Below are positions 11,330 through 23,591 of a DNA stretch of 64,000 nt, piece after piece. The notes under the pieces are model-generated. The model was not told the DNA's origin and ran no database searches. It was given only the letters and a program-made list of their open reading frames with translations. Numbering within the stretch: the stretch's first letter is position 1; every line of letters begins with the position of its first letter. The stretch comes from Leclercia sp. LSNIH1 (lineage in GTDB: Bacteria > Pseudomonadota > Gammaproteobacteria > Enterobacterales > Enterobacteriaceae). Made by a program: the position numbers and the translations under genes. The stretch lies in NCBI RefSeq assembly GCF_002902985.1, contig NZ_CP026167.1, forward strand, positions 744,001 through 808,000, in the 5' to 3' direction.

Positions 11330-11380
11330 TTACTTCCCCGTCGTAAATCGGGAGAAACAGAATTTTATGCTGTTACTCAT
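11330..11380 (-). CDS. ilvX: IlvX micro-peptide
   Basis: A 16-codon [19 protein letters not shown], located between the attenuator and ilvG exactly where E. coli has the 16-residue ilvX. The two peptides share the core KFCFSRF. A good ribosome-binding site (AGGAG, then AGAGG) precedes the ATG, and the stop is two bases from the ilvG start, which fits translational coupling. The function is unknown. The identification rests on position, length and the conserved core. Confidence 0.8.
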   Translation of the reverse strand: MSNSIKFCFSRFTTGK

Positions 11381-11411
11381 CCTCTGCTCCTCGCTTATGT
11401 TTTAAGGTCAT

Positions 11412-11448
11412 AAAAAAACCCCCGGACCTTTCGGTGCGGGGGTCTTAG
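11412..11448 (-). terminator. ilvGMEDA attenuator
   Basis: On the minus strand a GC-rich hairpin (GACCCCCGCACC...GGTCCGGGGG) is followed by seven T residues. It lies between the ilvL leader peptide and ilvX. This is the intrinsic terminator of the leader: in E. coli it is bypassed when the ribosome stalls on Leu, Ile or Val codons of ilvL. Confidence 0.92.
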
Positions 11449-11466
11449 TTCGTTAAGGCTTGATTA

Positions 11467-11565
11467 TTAAGCCTTTCCTCGTCCAAGTGCAGCCCCGCAC
11501 GGTGGGATAATAATCACCACCACGCTAATCACGACCAGGCTAATCACTCGTAGAAGGGCTGTCAT
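11467..11565 (-). CDS. ilvL: ilv operon leader peptide
   Basis: A 32-residue leader peptide beginning MTALLRVISLVVISVVV and ending RGKA, which appears identical to the E. coli IlvL peptide. Isoleucine, valine and leucine codons dominate the first 20 positions, as needed for ribosome-mediated attenuation by all three branched-chain aminoacyl-tRNAs. The attenuator hairpin starts 19 bases downstream of its stop. It is too short for normal ORF calling. Confidence 0.95.
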   Translation of the reverse strand: MTALLRVISLVVISVVVIIIPPCGAALGRGKA

Positions 11566-11907
11566 TTGCTGTTCTTTTTGCATCTTGTTCGAAGGAATAC
11601 CTAAAGAGTTATCACAGATATCGAATCAAACACAACATTTTTTTATAATTCATTTGCTTATTACGCTAATAGTTTAGATAAAAATCATTGTTTTTTATGA
11701 CAAAAATAGAAAATGAATTATTTTCATTTTTTCCTGGGCAATGAGGGTGAGAAGACAAGCTTATTACCCTTTTGCGAGCAGGCCTCCATGGTGATGAAAA
11801 CATTACAATTAAGGGAAAATATTCATGAACAGGCCACGTAAAAACGCGAACTGACGGTAAAAATCGCGTCGGACAGATGACATAGTGGCACGACAAGGAG
11901 GCCATTT
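11566..11907. promoter_or_regulatory. Promoter region between ilvL and yifB (342 bp, no gene)
   Basis: This divergent gap has no credible coding frame. It is strongly A+T-rich around 11630-11730, the stretch upstream of ilvL on the minus strand, consistent with the ilvGMEDA promoter and upstream bent or IHF-type DNA known for this operon in E. coli. The yifB start is preceded by GACAAGGAGG, an excellent ribosome-binding site. I could not assign exact -35/-10 boxes with confidence. Confidence 0.55.
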
Positions 11908-13428
11908 ATGTCATTGTCGGTTGTCTATACCCGCGCTGCATTAGGCGTTGAAGCACCGCTTATTTGCGTAGAAGTTCATCTCAGTAATGGCCTGCCTGGC
12001 CTGACGCTGGTCGGCTTGCCCGAAACTACCGTTAAGGAGGCCAGAGACCGGGTACGCAGCGCGATCATCAATAGTGGTTATACCTTCCCGGCCAAAAAGA
12101 TCACCATCAATCTGGCCCCAGCCGATCTCCCTAAGGAAGGGGGACGATACGATTTACCTATCGCCATCGCGCTTCTCGTCGCCTCTGAGCAGCTCTCCTC
12201 CTCCAGGATAAGCGCATATGAGTTTGTGGGTGAGCTGGCGCTTACAGGCGCGTTAAGAGGGGTTCCTGGCGCGATATCTGGCGCTCTGGCGGCTATACGC
12301 GCCGGGAGAGAGATTATCGTCGCCAGAGATAATGCTGCTGAAGTCAGCCTTATTGAAGAAAAAGGCTGCCTGGTTGCTGAACACCTCCAGGAAGTATGCG
12401 CTTTTCTTGAGGGATGTCATGAGCTGGCCGCGCCCGTTGGGGAGCCGTTTGTTGCCGAACATAACGAGTGTGACATCAGCGATATCATCGGCCAGGAACA
12501 GGGTAAGAGGGCGCTGGAGATCACCGCAGCTGGTGCGCATAACCTGCTGCTCATTGGCCCACCCGGCACCGGCAAAACCATGCTCGCGAGCCGGCTCAAC
12601 ACTCTGCTGCCGCCACTCAGTAACCATGAGGCGCTGGAAAGCGCGGCTATCGTAAGCCTGGTCAGCGCCACATCAATGTATAAACAATGGCGTCAGCGCC
12701 CTTTCCGGGCCCCGCATCATAGTGCCTCGCTGGTAGCCATGGTGGGTGGAGGTGCAATCCCCGCGCCGGGAGAGATCTCACTGGCACATAATGGCATTCT
12801 GTTTCTGGACGAATTGCCCGAGTTTGAGCGTCGCGTGCTGGACGCCTTACGCGAGCCCATTGAATCCGGGCAAATTAATATCTCCCGCACGCGCGCCAAG
12901 ATCAGTTATCCGGCACGCTTCCAGCTTATCGCCGCCATGAACCCCAGCCCAACGGGGCACTATCAAGGCAATCATAATCGCTGCTCGCCCGAGCAGACGC
13001 TCCGCTATCTGGGTCGCTTGTCCGGGCCATTCCTCGACCGCTTCGATCTATCGCTCGAGATCCCACTCCCGCCGCCAGGCTTACTAAGCCAGGCGCATAA
13101 AACGGGGGAATCAAGCCTCACCGTGCGAAACCGAGTGATTGCCGCACAGGAGAGGCAGCTGGCAAGGCAGAAGAAACGTAACGCGCATCTGGATAACGCT
13201 GAGATCCGCACTTTTTGCCGGCTAGCGGCAGATGACGCGCTGTGGCTGGAGGAGACACTTACCCATTTTGGTCTGTCAGTACGTGCGTGGCAGCGGTTGT
13301 TAAAAGTTGCCCGTACTATTGCCGATCTGGAGGAGTGTGAAAATATTGAACGCAGGCATCTACAGGAAGCGCTGAGCTATCGCGCTATTGACCGCCTGCT
13401 GCTACACCTGCAAAAGATGCTGGCATAA
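11908..13428 (+). CDS. yifB: YifB, Mg-chelatase-like AAA ATPase of the ComM family
   Basis: A 506-residue protein, the same length as E. coli YifB. It has an N-terminal ChlI-like Lon-fold domain (residues about 20-140), a AAA+ domain with Walker A GPPGTGKT at 217-224 and Walker B GILFLDE at 296-302, and a C-terminal Mg-chelatase-type region (RTIADLEECENIERRHLQEAL). ComM homologues are branch-migration helicases used in natural transformation. Whether this enterobacterial protein does the same is inference. It is divergent from the ilv operon and convergent with maoP. Confidence 0.95.
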   Translation: MSLSVVYTRAALGVEAPLICVEVHLSNGLPGLTLVGLPETTVKEARDRVRSAIINSGYTFPAKKITINLAPADLPKEGGRYDLPIAIALLVASEQLSSSRISAYEFVGELALTGALRGVPGAISGALAAIRAGREIIVARDNAAEVSLIEEKGCLVAEHLQEVCAFLEGCHELAAPVGEPFVAEHNECDISDIIGQEQGKRALEITAAGAHNLLLIGPPGTGKTMLASRLNTLLPPLSNHEALESAAIVSLVSATSMYKQWRQRPFRAPHHSASLVAMVGGGAIPAPGEISLAHNGILFLDELPEFERRVLDALREPIESGQINISRTRAKISYPARFQLIAAMNPSPTGHYQGNHNRCSPEQTLRYLGRLSGPFLDRFDLSLEIPLPPPGLLSQAHKTGESSLTVRNRVIAAQERQLARQKKRNAHLDNAEIRTFCRLAADDALWLEETLTHFGLSVRAWQRLLKVARTIADLEECENIERRHLQEALSYRAIDRLLLHLQKMLA

Positions 13429-13430
13429 AA

Positions 13431-13450
13431 AAAGGGGCCTTAGCCCCTTT
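13431..13450. terminator. Bidirectional terminator between yifB and maoP
   Basis: AAAGGGGC and GCCCCTTT form an 8-bp hairpin with a four-base loop, flanked by A and T runs on both sides, between two convergent genes. Confidence 0.9.
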
Positions 13451-13453
13451 TTA

Positions 13454-13792
13454 TTAATCGTCTGAATCGGTGTAGTCTTCCGCACCTTCCATCTGTGGTT
13501 TACCACCAGACAGAGTATGGAAACGCTTTGGACGCTTGATACGCGCCATATATTTGATCCATACGCGCTCCGCTTCCGTTACTGGCTCGCGCTCGCCACG
13601 GCAGACGGCAACAAATGATTTTTCGTCTTCAGTGGAGGGTTCACGTTTTCCCAAATCCAGTTCATTGAAGGCATAACCATGGCGCTCAAGCAGTTGTGCC
13701 TCTTTGATGGTGAAATCACCATGGCGAGAAAATCCGCGTGGATAATTTTTGTTGTCGAAAAAACGATTAGTCGTCGTAAAGCTTTCCGCCAT
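13454..13792 (-). CDS. maoP: Macrodomain Ori organisation protein MaoP (YifE)
   Basis: A 112-residue DUF413-type protein ([20 protein letters not shown]...), the same length as and highly similar to E. coli YifE/MaoP. In E. coli MaoP acts with a short cis site, maoS, near its own gene to organise the origin macrodomain. The acidic tail [11 protein letters not shown] is conserved. It is divergent from hdfR across a 118-bp gap (13793-13910), where a maoS-like site would be sought. I do not remember the exact motif, so I do not mark it. Confidence 0.93.
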   Translation of the reverse strand: MAESFTTTNRFFDNKNYPRGFSRHGDFTIKEAQLLERHGYAFNELDLGKREPSTEDEKSFVAVCRGEREPVTEAERVWIKYMARIKRPKRFHTLSGGKPQMEGAEDYTDSDD

Positions 13793-13910
13793 CCTACACG
13801 CTCCTATATCTTTGGCCGAGCTATTTATGGCGCGGAGTATTAGTTACGCTTGACAGAGCGTCAAACAAAACATTTAAATCATAACGACAAATAATTTTGC
13901 GGAGAATACC

Positions 13911-14732
13911 GTGGATACGGAATTGCTAAAAACTTTTCTCGAAGTGAGCAGAACTCGCCACTTTGGGCGCGCCGCAGAAGCGCTTTATCTGACGCAGTCG
14001 GCAGTGAGCTTTCGTATTCGACAGCTTGAAAATCAGCTCGGTGTAAACCTTTTCACCCGCCATCGCAACAACATCCGCTTAACGCCAGCGGGAGAGAAAC
14101 TTCTGCCGTATGCCGAAACGCTCATGAACACCTGGCAGGCGGCACGTAAAGAGGTTGCTCATACCTCAAAGCATAATGAGTTCTCTATCGGTGCCAGCGC
14201 CTCGCTATGGGAGTGCATGCTTAGCCCGTGGCTGAGTCGGCTATATCGCTCTCACGGGCATCTGCAGTTTGAGGCGCGTATTGCGCAACGGCAGTCGCTG
14301 GTTAAGCAACTTCATGAAAGACAACTGGATCTTCTGATCACTACCGAAGCACCGAAAATGGATGAATTTAACAGCCAGGTTCTCGGCCAGTTCAGTCTGG
14401 GACTCTATGCGGCGGAACCTTCCGCTCTGAAAAGCGACCTGAATTATCTGCGCCTTGAATGGGGCCCCGATTTCCAGCCGCATGAGGCGGGGTTGATTGC
14501 AGCGGACGATGTTCCAGTCCTGACAACCAGTTCTGCTGAAATAGCCTGCCAACAACTCGCAGCGCTTAAAGGTTGTACCTGGCTGCCACAACGCTGGGCC
14601 AGTAATAAACCAGGCCTGTATGCGGTCACCGATTCAGCCCTGCTCCAGAGGCCGCTATACGCTATCTGGCTTCAGAACAGTGACAAACAGGGGCAGATCA
14701 AAGATCTACTTAAAATCAGCGTGATGGAGTGA
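13911..14732 (+). CDS. hdfR: LysR-family regulator HdfR
   Basis: LysR-type regulator of 273 residues (E. coli 279). It has an N-terminal helix-turn-helix ([20 protein letters not shown], residues about 25-44) and an effector domain after residue 90. In E. coli it represses the flagellar master operon flhDC and activates gltBD. The start is GTG at 13911, giving [20 protein letters not shown] as in E. coli. It is convergent with the tRNA/rrn operon, as hdfR is to rrnC in E. coli. The C-terminus is a few residues shorter and more variable than in E. coli. Confidence 0.95.
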   Translation: MDTELLKTFLEVSRTRHFGRAAEALYLTQSAVSFRIRQLENQLGVNLFTRHRNNIRLTPAGEKLLPYAETLMNTWQAARKEVAHTSKHNEFSIGASASLWECMLSPWLSRLYRSHGHLQFEARIAQRQSLVKQLHERQLDLLITTEAPKMDEFNSQVLGQFSLGLYAAEPSALKSDLNYLRLEWGPDFQPHEAGLIAADDVPVLTTSSAEIACQQLAALKGCTWLPQRWASNKPGLYAVTDSALLQRPLYAIWLQNSDKQGQIKDLLKISVME

Positions 14733-14797
14733 ATCAGCCTGTTGCAGGGACGCAATTAAAGGCTTAAAGAGGGGAAAGTTGAAATATTACAGGCAAA

Positions 14798-14826
14798 AAA
14801 AAATCCTTCGCCGAAGCAAAGGATTC
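14798..14826 (-). terminator. Terminator of the rrn-tRNA operon
   Basis: Read on the minus strand, AATCCTT...AAGGATT forms a hairpin followed by a run of nine T residues, starting 7 bases after the end of tRNA-Trp. It lies in the 100-bp gap between the convergent hdfR stop and trpT. Confidence 0.85.
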
Positions 14827-14832
14827 TTTATA

Positions 14833-14908
14833 TGGCAGGGGCGGAGAGACTCGAACTCGCGACACCCGGTTTTGGAGACCGGTGCTCTACCAACTGAGCT
14901 ACGCCCCT
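14833..14908 (-). tRNA. trpT: tRNA-Trp (CCA anticodon)
   Basis: A 76-nt cloverleaf on the minus strand with encoded 3' CCA. The anticodon loop CTCCAAA gives anticodon CCA, and the acceptor stem is AGGGGCG. It is the last gene of the rrn operon, following tRNA-Asp. The aspT-trpT pair after 5S rRNA is the arrangement of E. coli rrnC. Confidence 0.97.
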
Positions 14909-14958
14909 AAATTTCTTACTACTAAGCCTGCTAATGTAGCAGGCTTAGTTTAAATAAG

Positions 14959-15035
14959 TGGCGGAACGGACGGGACTCGAACCCGCGACCCCCTGCGTGA
15001 CAGGCAGGTATTCTAACCGACTGAACTACCGCTCC
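14959..15035 (-). tRNA. aspT: tRNA-Asp (GTC anticodon)
   Basis: A 77-nt cloverleaf on the minus strand with acceptor stem GGAGCGG, anticodon loop CTGTCAC (anticodon GTC) and encoded 3' CCA. It sits 53 bp after 5S rRNA and 50 bp before tRNA-Trp, and is co-transcribed with the rrn operon. Confidence 0.97.
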
Positions 15036-15088
15036 ACCGAATACTTCTACAACTACCGGTTTATTGCCCCGGTTTACTACGTAATTTG

Positions 15089-15208
15089 ATGCCTGGCAGT
15101 TCCCTACTCTCGCATGGGGAGACCCCACACTACCATCGGCGCTACGGCGTTTCACTTCTGAGTTCGGCATGGGGTCAGGTGGGACCACCGCGCTACAGCC
15201 GCCAGGCA
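15089..15208 (-). rRNA. rrf: 5S ribosomal RNA
   Basis: 120 nt on the minus strand, starting TGCCTGGCGGC and ending CTGCCAGGCAT, which matches the E. coli 5S length and closing stem. It lies 194 bp downstream of the 23S 3' end, a spacer about twice the E. coli length because of an inserted palindrome. Confidence 0.98.
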
Positions 15209-15223
15209 AATTCTTGGTGCTCT

Positions 15224-15343
15224 GTACGCAATACTTTATCGCATCAGCCGCGTTGGCTGCGCTCGTAAAGTCAGTCACATACTTCAGTATGCTCCTTCCT
15301 TTCCTTCGCTTGCCGCCTTGCTGCTGCGCAAACTATTGTGTAC
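15224..15343. repeat. About 120-bp imperfect palindromic element in the 23S-5S spacer
   Basis: The two ends are inverted copies: GTACGCAATACTTTATCGCA at the left, and on the other strand GTACACAATAGTTTGCGCAG at the right. A central small hairpin (CATACT/AGTATG) lies at about 15279-15293. The element replaces the short hairpin that E. coli has here and expands the 23S-5S spacer to 194 bp, against about 90 in E. coli. The inner segments (GTTGGCTGCGCTCG, TTGCCGCCTTGCTGC) resemble small dispersed palindromic repeats of enterobacterial genomes. That resemblance is from memory. It is transcribed as part of the rRNA precursor. Confidence 0.75.
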
Positions 15344-15402
15344 TTAACTCTGAATCAATGCTGAAAATTTTCTCAAACCCACCGAAACAGCTTCGGCGTT
15401 GT

Positions 15403-18306
<2,904 letters not shown>

Positions 18307-18428
18307 TCACAACCCGAAGCTGTTTCACTTCGTGTTGTGAAAATTTGAGAGACTCGAACACACCTTCATCTGTTCTTATTACGGAGAACAGACACAGTGT
18401 GTCGTTTCAATTTTCAGCTTGATCCAGA

Positions 18429-18441
18429 TTTTTAAAGAGCA
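18429..18441 (-). promoter_or_regulatory. boxA antitermination site in the 16S-23S spacer
   Basis: On the minus strand TGCTCTTTAAAAA, about 125 bp upstream of 23S, matches the spacer boxA that loads the Nus antitermination complex in rrn operons. Confidence 0.75.
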
Positions 18442-18514
18442 AATATCTCAAACATGACTCTGAAGTCAGTTTTGAGATACTGTTTGGTTGTGCCTTTCAC
18501 TCACACCCAGCAAG

Positions 18515-18589
18515 TGGCGTCCCCTAGGGGATTCGAACCCCTGTTGCCGCCGTGAAAGGGCGGAGTCCTAACCGCTAGACGAAGGGGAC
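18515..18589 (-). tRNA. gltT: tRNA-Glu (TTC anticodon), 16S-23S spacer tRNA
   Basis: 75 nt on the minus strand with acceptor stem GTCCCCT, anticodon loop CTTTCAC (anticodon TTC) and encoded 3' CCA. A single tRNA-Glu in the spacer is the rrnB/C/E/G type in E. coli, as opposed to the Ile-Ala spacer of rrnA/D/H. The D-arm reads TAGCGGTTAGGAC, one base shorter than and different from the E. coli TAGAGGCCCAGGAC. The symbol gltT is given by context beside murI. Confidence 0.95.
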
Positions 18590-18676
18590 ACGAGGTGTCA
18601 CGACTTCGCAGCCGTCTTGCTTTCTACTTTCTATCAGACAATCTGTGTGGACACTACAAAGGCAGGTTCTTTAAGG

Positions 18677-20216
<1,540 letters not shown>

Positions 20217-20345
20217 AAGTTTGATGCTCGTGAATTAAACTTCGTAATGAATTACGTGTTCACTCAGAGACTTGGTATTCATTTATTGTCCGAGGACATT
20301 AAGAATCCATGTCACTTTGAGTGCCCACACAGATTGTCTGATAAA

Positions 20346-20358
20346 TTGTTAAAGAGCA
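20346..20358 (-). promoter_or_regulatory. rrn leader boxA antitermination site
   Basis: TGCTCTTTAACAA on the minus strand, between promoter P2 and 16S. This is the canonical boxA of enterobacterial rrn leaders, which recruits NusB/S10 for antitermination. Confidence 0.88.
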
Positions 20359-20396
20359 GTGCAACGCGGCTTTCGCTCACCGTTGCGAGGTCCCGT

Positions 20397-20424
20397 ATAT
20401 TACGTTTTCCTCATTCAGAGTCAA
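20397..20424 (-). promoter_or_regulatory. rrn promoter P2
   Basis: On the minus strand a -35 TTGACT and a -10 TAATAT are spaced by 16 bp, about 100 bp downstream of P1. It directs 16S-23S-5S-tRNA transcription leftwards. Confidence 0.9.
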
Positions 20425-20518
20425 GCGATTATTTCGCGCTTTTCTCTGCCGGGTATTCATCGCTGAACCCCGCTGACCCGGCGGCTTGCGTGCCGTTGTT
20501 CCGTGTCAGTGGAGGCGC

Positions 20519-20546
20519 ATTATAGGGAGTTCTCCGGCGCTGACAA
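20519..20546 (-). promoter_or_regulatory. rrn promoter P1 with UP element
   Basis: On the minus strand -35 TTGTCA and -10 TATAAT are separated by 16 bp, followed by the GC-rich discriminator GCGCC expected for stringent control. The upstream side (about 20547-20585) is an A/T-tract-rich UP element next to the murI stop. Fis sites expected further upstream would lie inside murI. Together with P2 and boxA this accounts for the 381-bp gap 20217-20597. Confidence 0.92.
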
Positions 20547-20597
20547 GAGCTAATTTAAAAAAACTTTTCAACTGTCTTTTTTTTGCGCAAAAACGTG

Positions 20598-21449
20598 CTA
20601 CACCGCTAGTTTTTCGAGCGTTTCGAAGCCATAACGATGTAAAACGGGTAAAAGTTGCTCAGTCTCAGCGGTCAATGCCATGCAATAAGCGATATTTGCG
20701 TCGGCAGATTTTGCGTCTGGCGCTTCATGTTCAAGTAGCCACGCTGTGCGACGGGCAATCGCTGCCCCTGAATCCACCAGCCGGGTGCCTTCCGGAAGTA
20801 CGGCCAACAGCTCTTCCTGTAGCAAAGGGAAATGCGTACAACCCAGCACCACCGTATCCGGCGGCTCCGCCATCCGCAGCCATGGACGCAGAATACGGCG
20901 CAGCTCTTCCAGCGAGACCGCTTTGCCGTGCAGTTTGGCTTCCGCCATCTCAACCAGCTCGGCAGAACCTAACATCGCAATCTGGCATTCATTTGCAAAG
21001 CGTTCGATCAGTTCGCGGGTATAAGGCCGCTTAACCGTACCGCGGGTAGCCAGGAGCCCCACCACGCCATTTGCCGTCAGGCGCGCAGCAGGTTTAATTG
21101 CCGGCACCACGCCCACAACCGGGAACGGGAACTTTTCGCGTAGTGCCGGGAGGGAGACCGTACTGGCGGTGTTGCAGGCAATCACCGCCAGTGCGAGGGG
21201 ATACTGCTGTTGCACAGCGGTAACGATCTCAACGACGCGTTCAACAATAAACGCTTCGCTCTTTTCCCCGTAGGGGAAAGCCACGTTATCGAAGGCATAG
21301 ATGTAATGAAGATCCGGCAGAAGTTGCCGAATCTCATCATAGACTGAAAGCCCACCGACACCGGAGTCAAACACCAGTACGGTGGGACGTGGGTCAGAAG
21401 GTGTAGCTGCCAGACAAGGTGTATTCCCGTCCTGCAGTTTCGTAGCCAT
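20598..21449 (-). CDS. murI: Glutamate racemase
   Basis: Cytoplasmic enzyme converting L- to D-glutamate for peptidoglycan. The 283 residues match the family, with DSGVGGLSV, the catalytic-cysteine motif ACNTAS, and the second cysteine in LGCTHFPLL. The N-terminal extension (about 20 residues before [10 protein letters not shown]) is the type that mediates UDP-MurNAc-Ala activation in E. coli. It overlaps the end of btuB by 56 bp in the same direction, as in E. coli, and directly precedes the rrn operon as murI precedes rrnB. Confidence 0.97.
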   Translation of the reverse strand: MATKLQDGNTPCLAATPSDPRPTVLVFDSGVGGLSVYDEIRQLLPDLHYIYAFDNVAFPYGEKSEAFIVERVVEIVTAVQQQYPLALAVIACNTASTVSLPALREKFPFPVVGVVPAIKPAARLTANGVVGLLATRGTVKRPYTRELIERFANECQIAMLGSAELVEMAEAKLHGKAVSLEELRRILRPWLRMAEPPDTVVLGCTHFPLLQEELLAVLPEGTRLVDSGAAIARRTAWLLEHEAPDAKSADANIAYCMALTAETEQLLPVLHRYGFETLEKLAV

Positions 21450-23247
21450 AAACTGTCTCGTAGTCTTTATCGAACAGGTTGGCTATTTTACCACGAACTG
21501 TAAGGTGAGAGGTGACAGGATATGAAACAGCGAGATCCCACAAACTTACCCCACCCATTTTCACTCGCTCTGAGGTGAACGTATCAGGATCGTACGCTAC
21601 ATCATAACGGGTACCCAGGTAGCGGTAGGCCAGATTCCAGTCGAGATCCCACACCTGCGTATCCAGCTGATACTTCACCTGCTGCTTCGAACGGCGGGCA
21701 AGCACTTCGTTCGTTTTGGCATTGCGCGGATCCACGTAGTCATAAGAAATCTGATGGCCTACCGGGCCAGTATCAAACTGCGCCGTGGCTTCAATACCTT
21801 TGATACGTGCTTTATCAACGTTGTAGTAGCGGAACGTACGCGGGTCGCTGCTGATCAGGTTGTCGATATCGTTACGATAACCCGATACACGCCAGGTCAC
21901 CGGGCCGGTCAGCCCCTCGAAACCGCCTTCCCACTGCTTGCTCTCTTCCGGTTTCAGATCCGGGTTGCCGTAGCTCGCACTGTGGATTTGGCTCATGGTC
22001 GGTGCTTTATAGGCGGTGCCGTAGGACGCGATGATGCGATAACCGTCAATGAACTCCCATCCGGCGCTGGTCTGCCAGGTGTTATGGTTACCAAAGTTAG
22101 AGTTGTCATCATTACGCGCGGCCGCTTCCAGGGTCACGCTATCGAACTGCTGCAGGGCGGACAGAAATACCCCAGTGTTGCGCTGCTCATAGCCTTTATC
22201 CAGATAACCCGTTCCCGCCTGGGTTTTTTGCTTCTGCCAGTCCAGACCGGCGCCGATATTGCCGTGGCCCACCGTGACGGTGTTCATCCACTGGGCCGTG
22301 TACTGCTTAACGTCATCCATGGTAGCAGAGGAAGCATAGCGGCCTTTGCTCGGATCGTAGTTCTGGTCTTTACTGCGACCGTAACCGGTCACCAGTTGTG
22401 TCTGGTAGATCCCCTGGTTATAGCGCAGGCCGGTGTCCCAGTTCTGGCTGTAAAGCTGACGGGTATCAGGCAGGCCATCGACCATAAAGTTGTTGTCATA
22501 ATGCTCATAGCCGTCATACGCGGTGCGGTTGTCGTAGCCGAGGCCACGCACGAAACCGCTCAGGCTGTCAGTGAATTGCTGCTCAACCGAGCCAAACAGC
22601 GACTTACTCATAAAACCGTCACGGTCGGGCTGGCGTGGCGCATCCGCCGCATCAATATCAAAGCCGCGGGTATAGGTATAGTTACCGCCCAGGGTAATTT
22701 TGGTTTTATCCAGCACCTGCTGGAAGGAACCATCATAGGATTGATAGCCTTTCGAGCCGACGCTGGCGGTGATTTCCGCCCCTGGCGTGTCCCGACCCGT
22801 AATGATGTTAATCACGCCGCCAATCGCATCTGAACCATACAGGGCCGAACGCGGGCCACGGATGTATTCAACACGCTGAATAAGCGAAACGGGGATTTGG
22901 CTGAGATCCGGTGAATTACTGATCCCGGCGTTATTCAGTGGAATGCCATCAATCAGCACCAGCACATGGCGGGATTCCGTGCCGCGAATAAAGGTAGAAG
23001 AGGTGGCACCTATTCCACCGCTTTGGGCGATATCAACGCCCGGTAAGCGCGACATCACTTCAACGACGCTTTTAGCCTGCCAACGCTCGATATCTTCCCG
23101 GGTAACGACAGAACTCGGAGCCAGAACGGTATTTGCAGGTTGTGCAACACGGTTTGCCGTCACCACCAACGAGTCTGCGCCATCCTGCGCCCAGCCCGAA
23201 AATGCCGTGACGGAAAGCGCCGTCAACAGCGATACTTTTTTAATCAT
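21394..23247 (-). CDS. btuB: TonB-dependent vitamin B12 outer-membrane receptor
   Basis: A 22-strand outer-membrane barrel with a plug domain, importing cobalamin via TonB and serving as a phage and colicin receptor in E. coli. I chose ATG 23247 ([20 protein letters not shown], signal peptide) because AAGGA lies ten bases upstream and it matches E. coli. The frame extends five codons further. The TonB box DSLVVTA follows the signal peptide, the plug motif [16 protein letters not shown] is present, and the terminal Phe is kept (LSGSYTF). At 617 residues it is close to the 614 of E. coli, but the extracellular loop regions differ clearly. It is preceded by a cobalamin riboswitch. Confidence 0.96.
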   Translation of the reverse strand: MIKKVSLLTALSVTAFSGWAQDGADSLVVTANRVAQPANTVLAPSSVVTREDIERWQAKSVVEVMSRLPGVDIAQSGGIGATSSTFIRGTESRHVLVLIDGIPLNNAGISNSPDLSQIPVSLIQRVEYIRGPRSALYGSDAIGGVINIITGRDTPGAEITASVGSKGYQSYDGSFQQVLDKTKITLGGNYTYTRGFDIDAADAPRQPDRDGFMSKSLFGSVEQQFTDSLSGFVRGLGYDNRTAYDGYEHYDNNFMVDGLPDTRQLYSQNWDTGLRYNQGIYQTQLVTGYGRSKDQNYDPSKGRYASSATMDDVKQYTAQWMNTVTVGHGNIGAGLDWQKQKTQAGTGYLDKGYEQRNTGVFLSALQQFDSVTLEAAARNDDNSNFGNHNTWQTSAGWEFIDGYRIIASYGTAYKAPTMSQIHSASYGNPDLKPEESKQWEGGFEGLTGPVTWRVSGYRNDIDNLISSDPRTFRYYNVDKARIKGIEATAQFDTGPVGHQISYDYVDPRNAKTNEVLARRSKQQVKYQLDTQVWDLDWNLAYRYLGTRYDVAYDPDTFTSERVKMGGVSLWDLAVSYPVTSHLTVRGKIANLFDKDYETVYGYETAGREYTLSGSYTF

Positions 23248-23299
23248 TGTAAAAGCATCCACAATATAAGAAGGATGCCGCAGGCCTCATCGATAGCAC

Positions 23300-23485
23300 G
23301 CGATGATGAAACCAAATGCGACGTGATCCCGGCAGGTCTTCGGGCTAGGTGGCGTTTAGTGGATGTAGACTTCCCATTTTCACAGTGTCTGTTAACTCAT
23401 CCCGCCAGTCTTTACCGCTGCGCGTCAGCTCCAGATTTGCACTGGATTCCCTTTTCACTCATAAGAGACCGGAAACATAATGCTA
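23300..23485 (-). promoter_or_regulatory. Cobalamin riboswitch in the btuB leader
   Basis: The 5' leader of btuB contains the B12 box AGCCCGAAGACCTGCCGG (23329-23346, minus strand), preceded by the conserved segments GGGAATCCAGTGCAAATC and GGGAAGTCTACATCC upstream. This is the adenosylcobalamin aptamer that shuts off btuB translation when B12 is abundant. It fills most of the 344-bp gap 23248-23591, and its boundaries are approximate. Confidence 0.9.
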
Positions 23486-23492
23486 CATTTAG

Positions 23493-23516
23493 ACACGTAT
23501 AGATGTCCAGACTGCC
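23493..23516. promoter_or_regulatory. Candidate MetJ operator (three MET boxes) before btuB/trmA
   Basis: Three head-to-tail octamers ACACGTAT, AGATGTCC and AGACTGCC match the MET box AGACGTCT at 6, 6 and 5 of 8 positions. They lie at the presumed btuB transcription start, between btuB and trmA. MetJ control of B12 uptake would make sense because MetH uses cobalamin. Assignment is by motif only. Confidence 0.5.
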
Positions 23517-23591
23517 GTTGACCATTAAGGCTGGACATCCCCTGTACAATCCCTACAATCCCCGCGTAATTCATCATCAACAGGAAGCATC

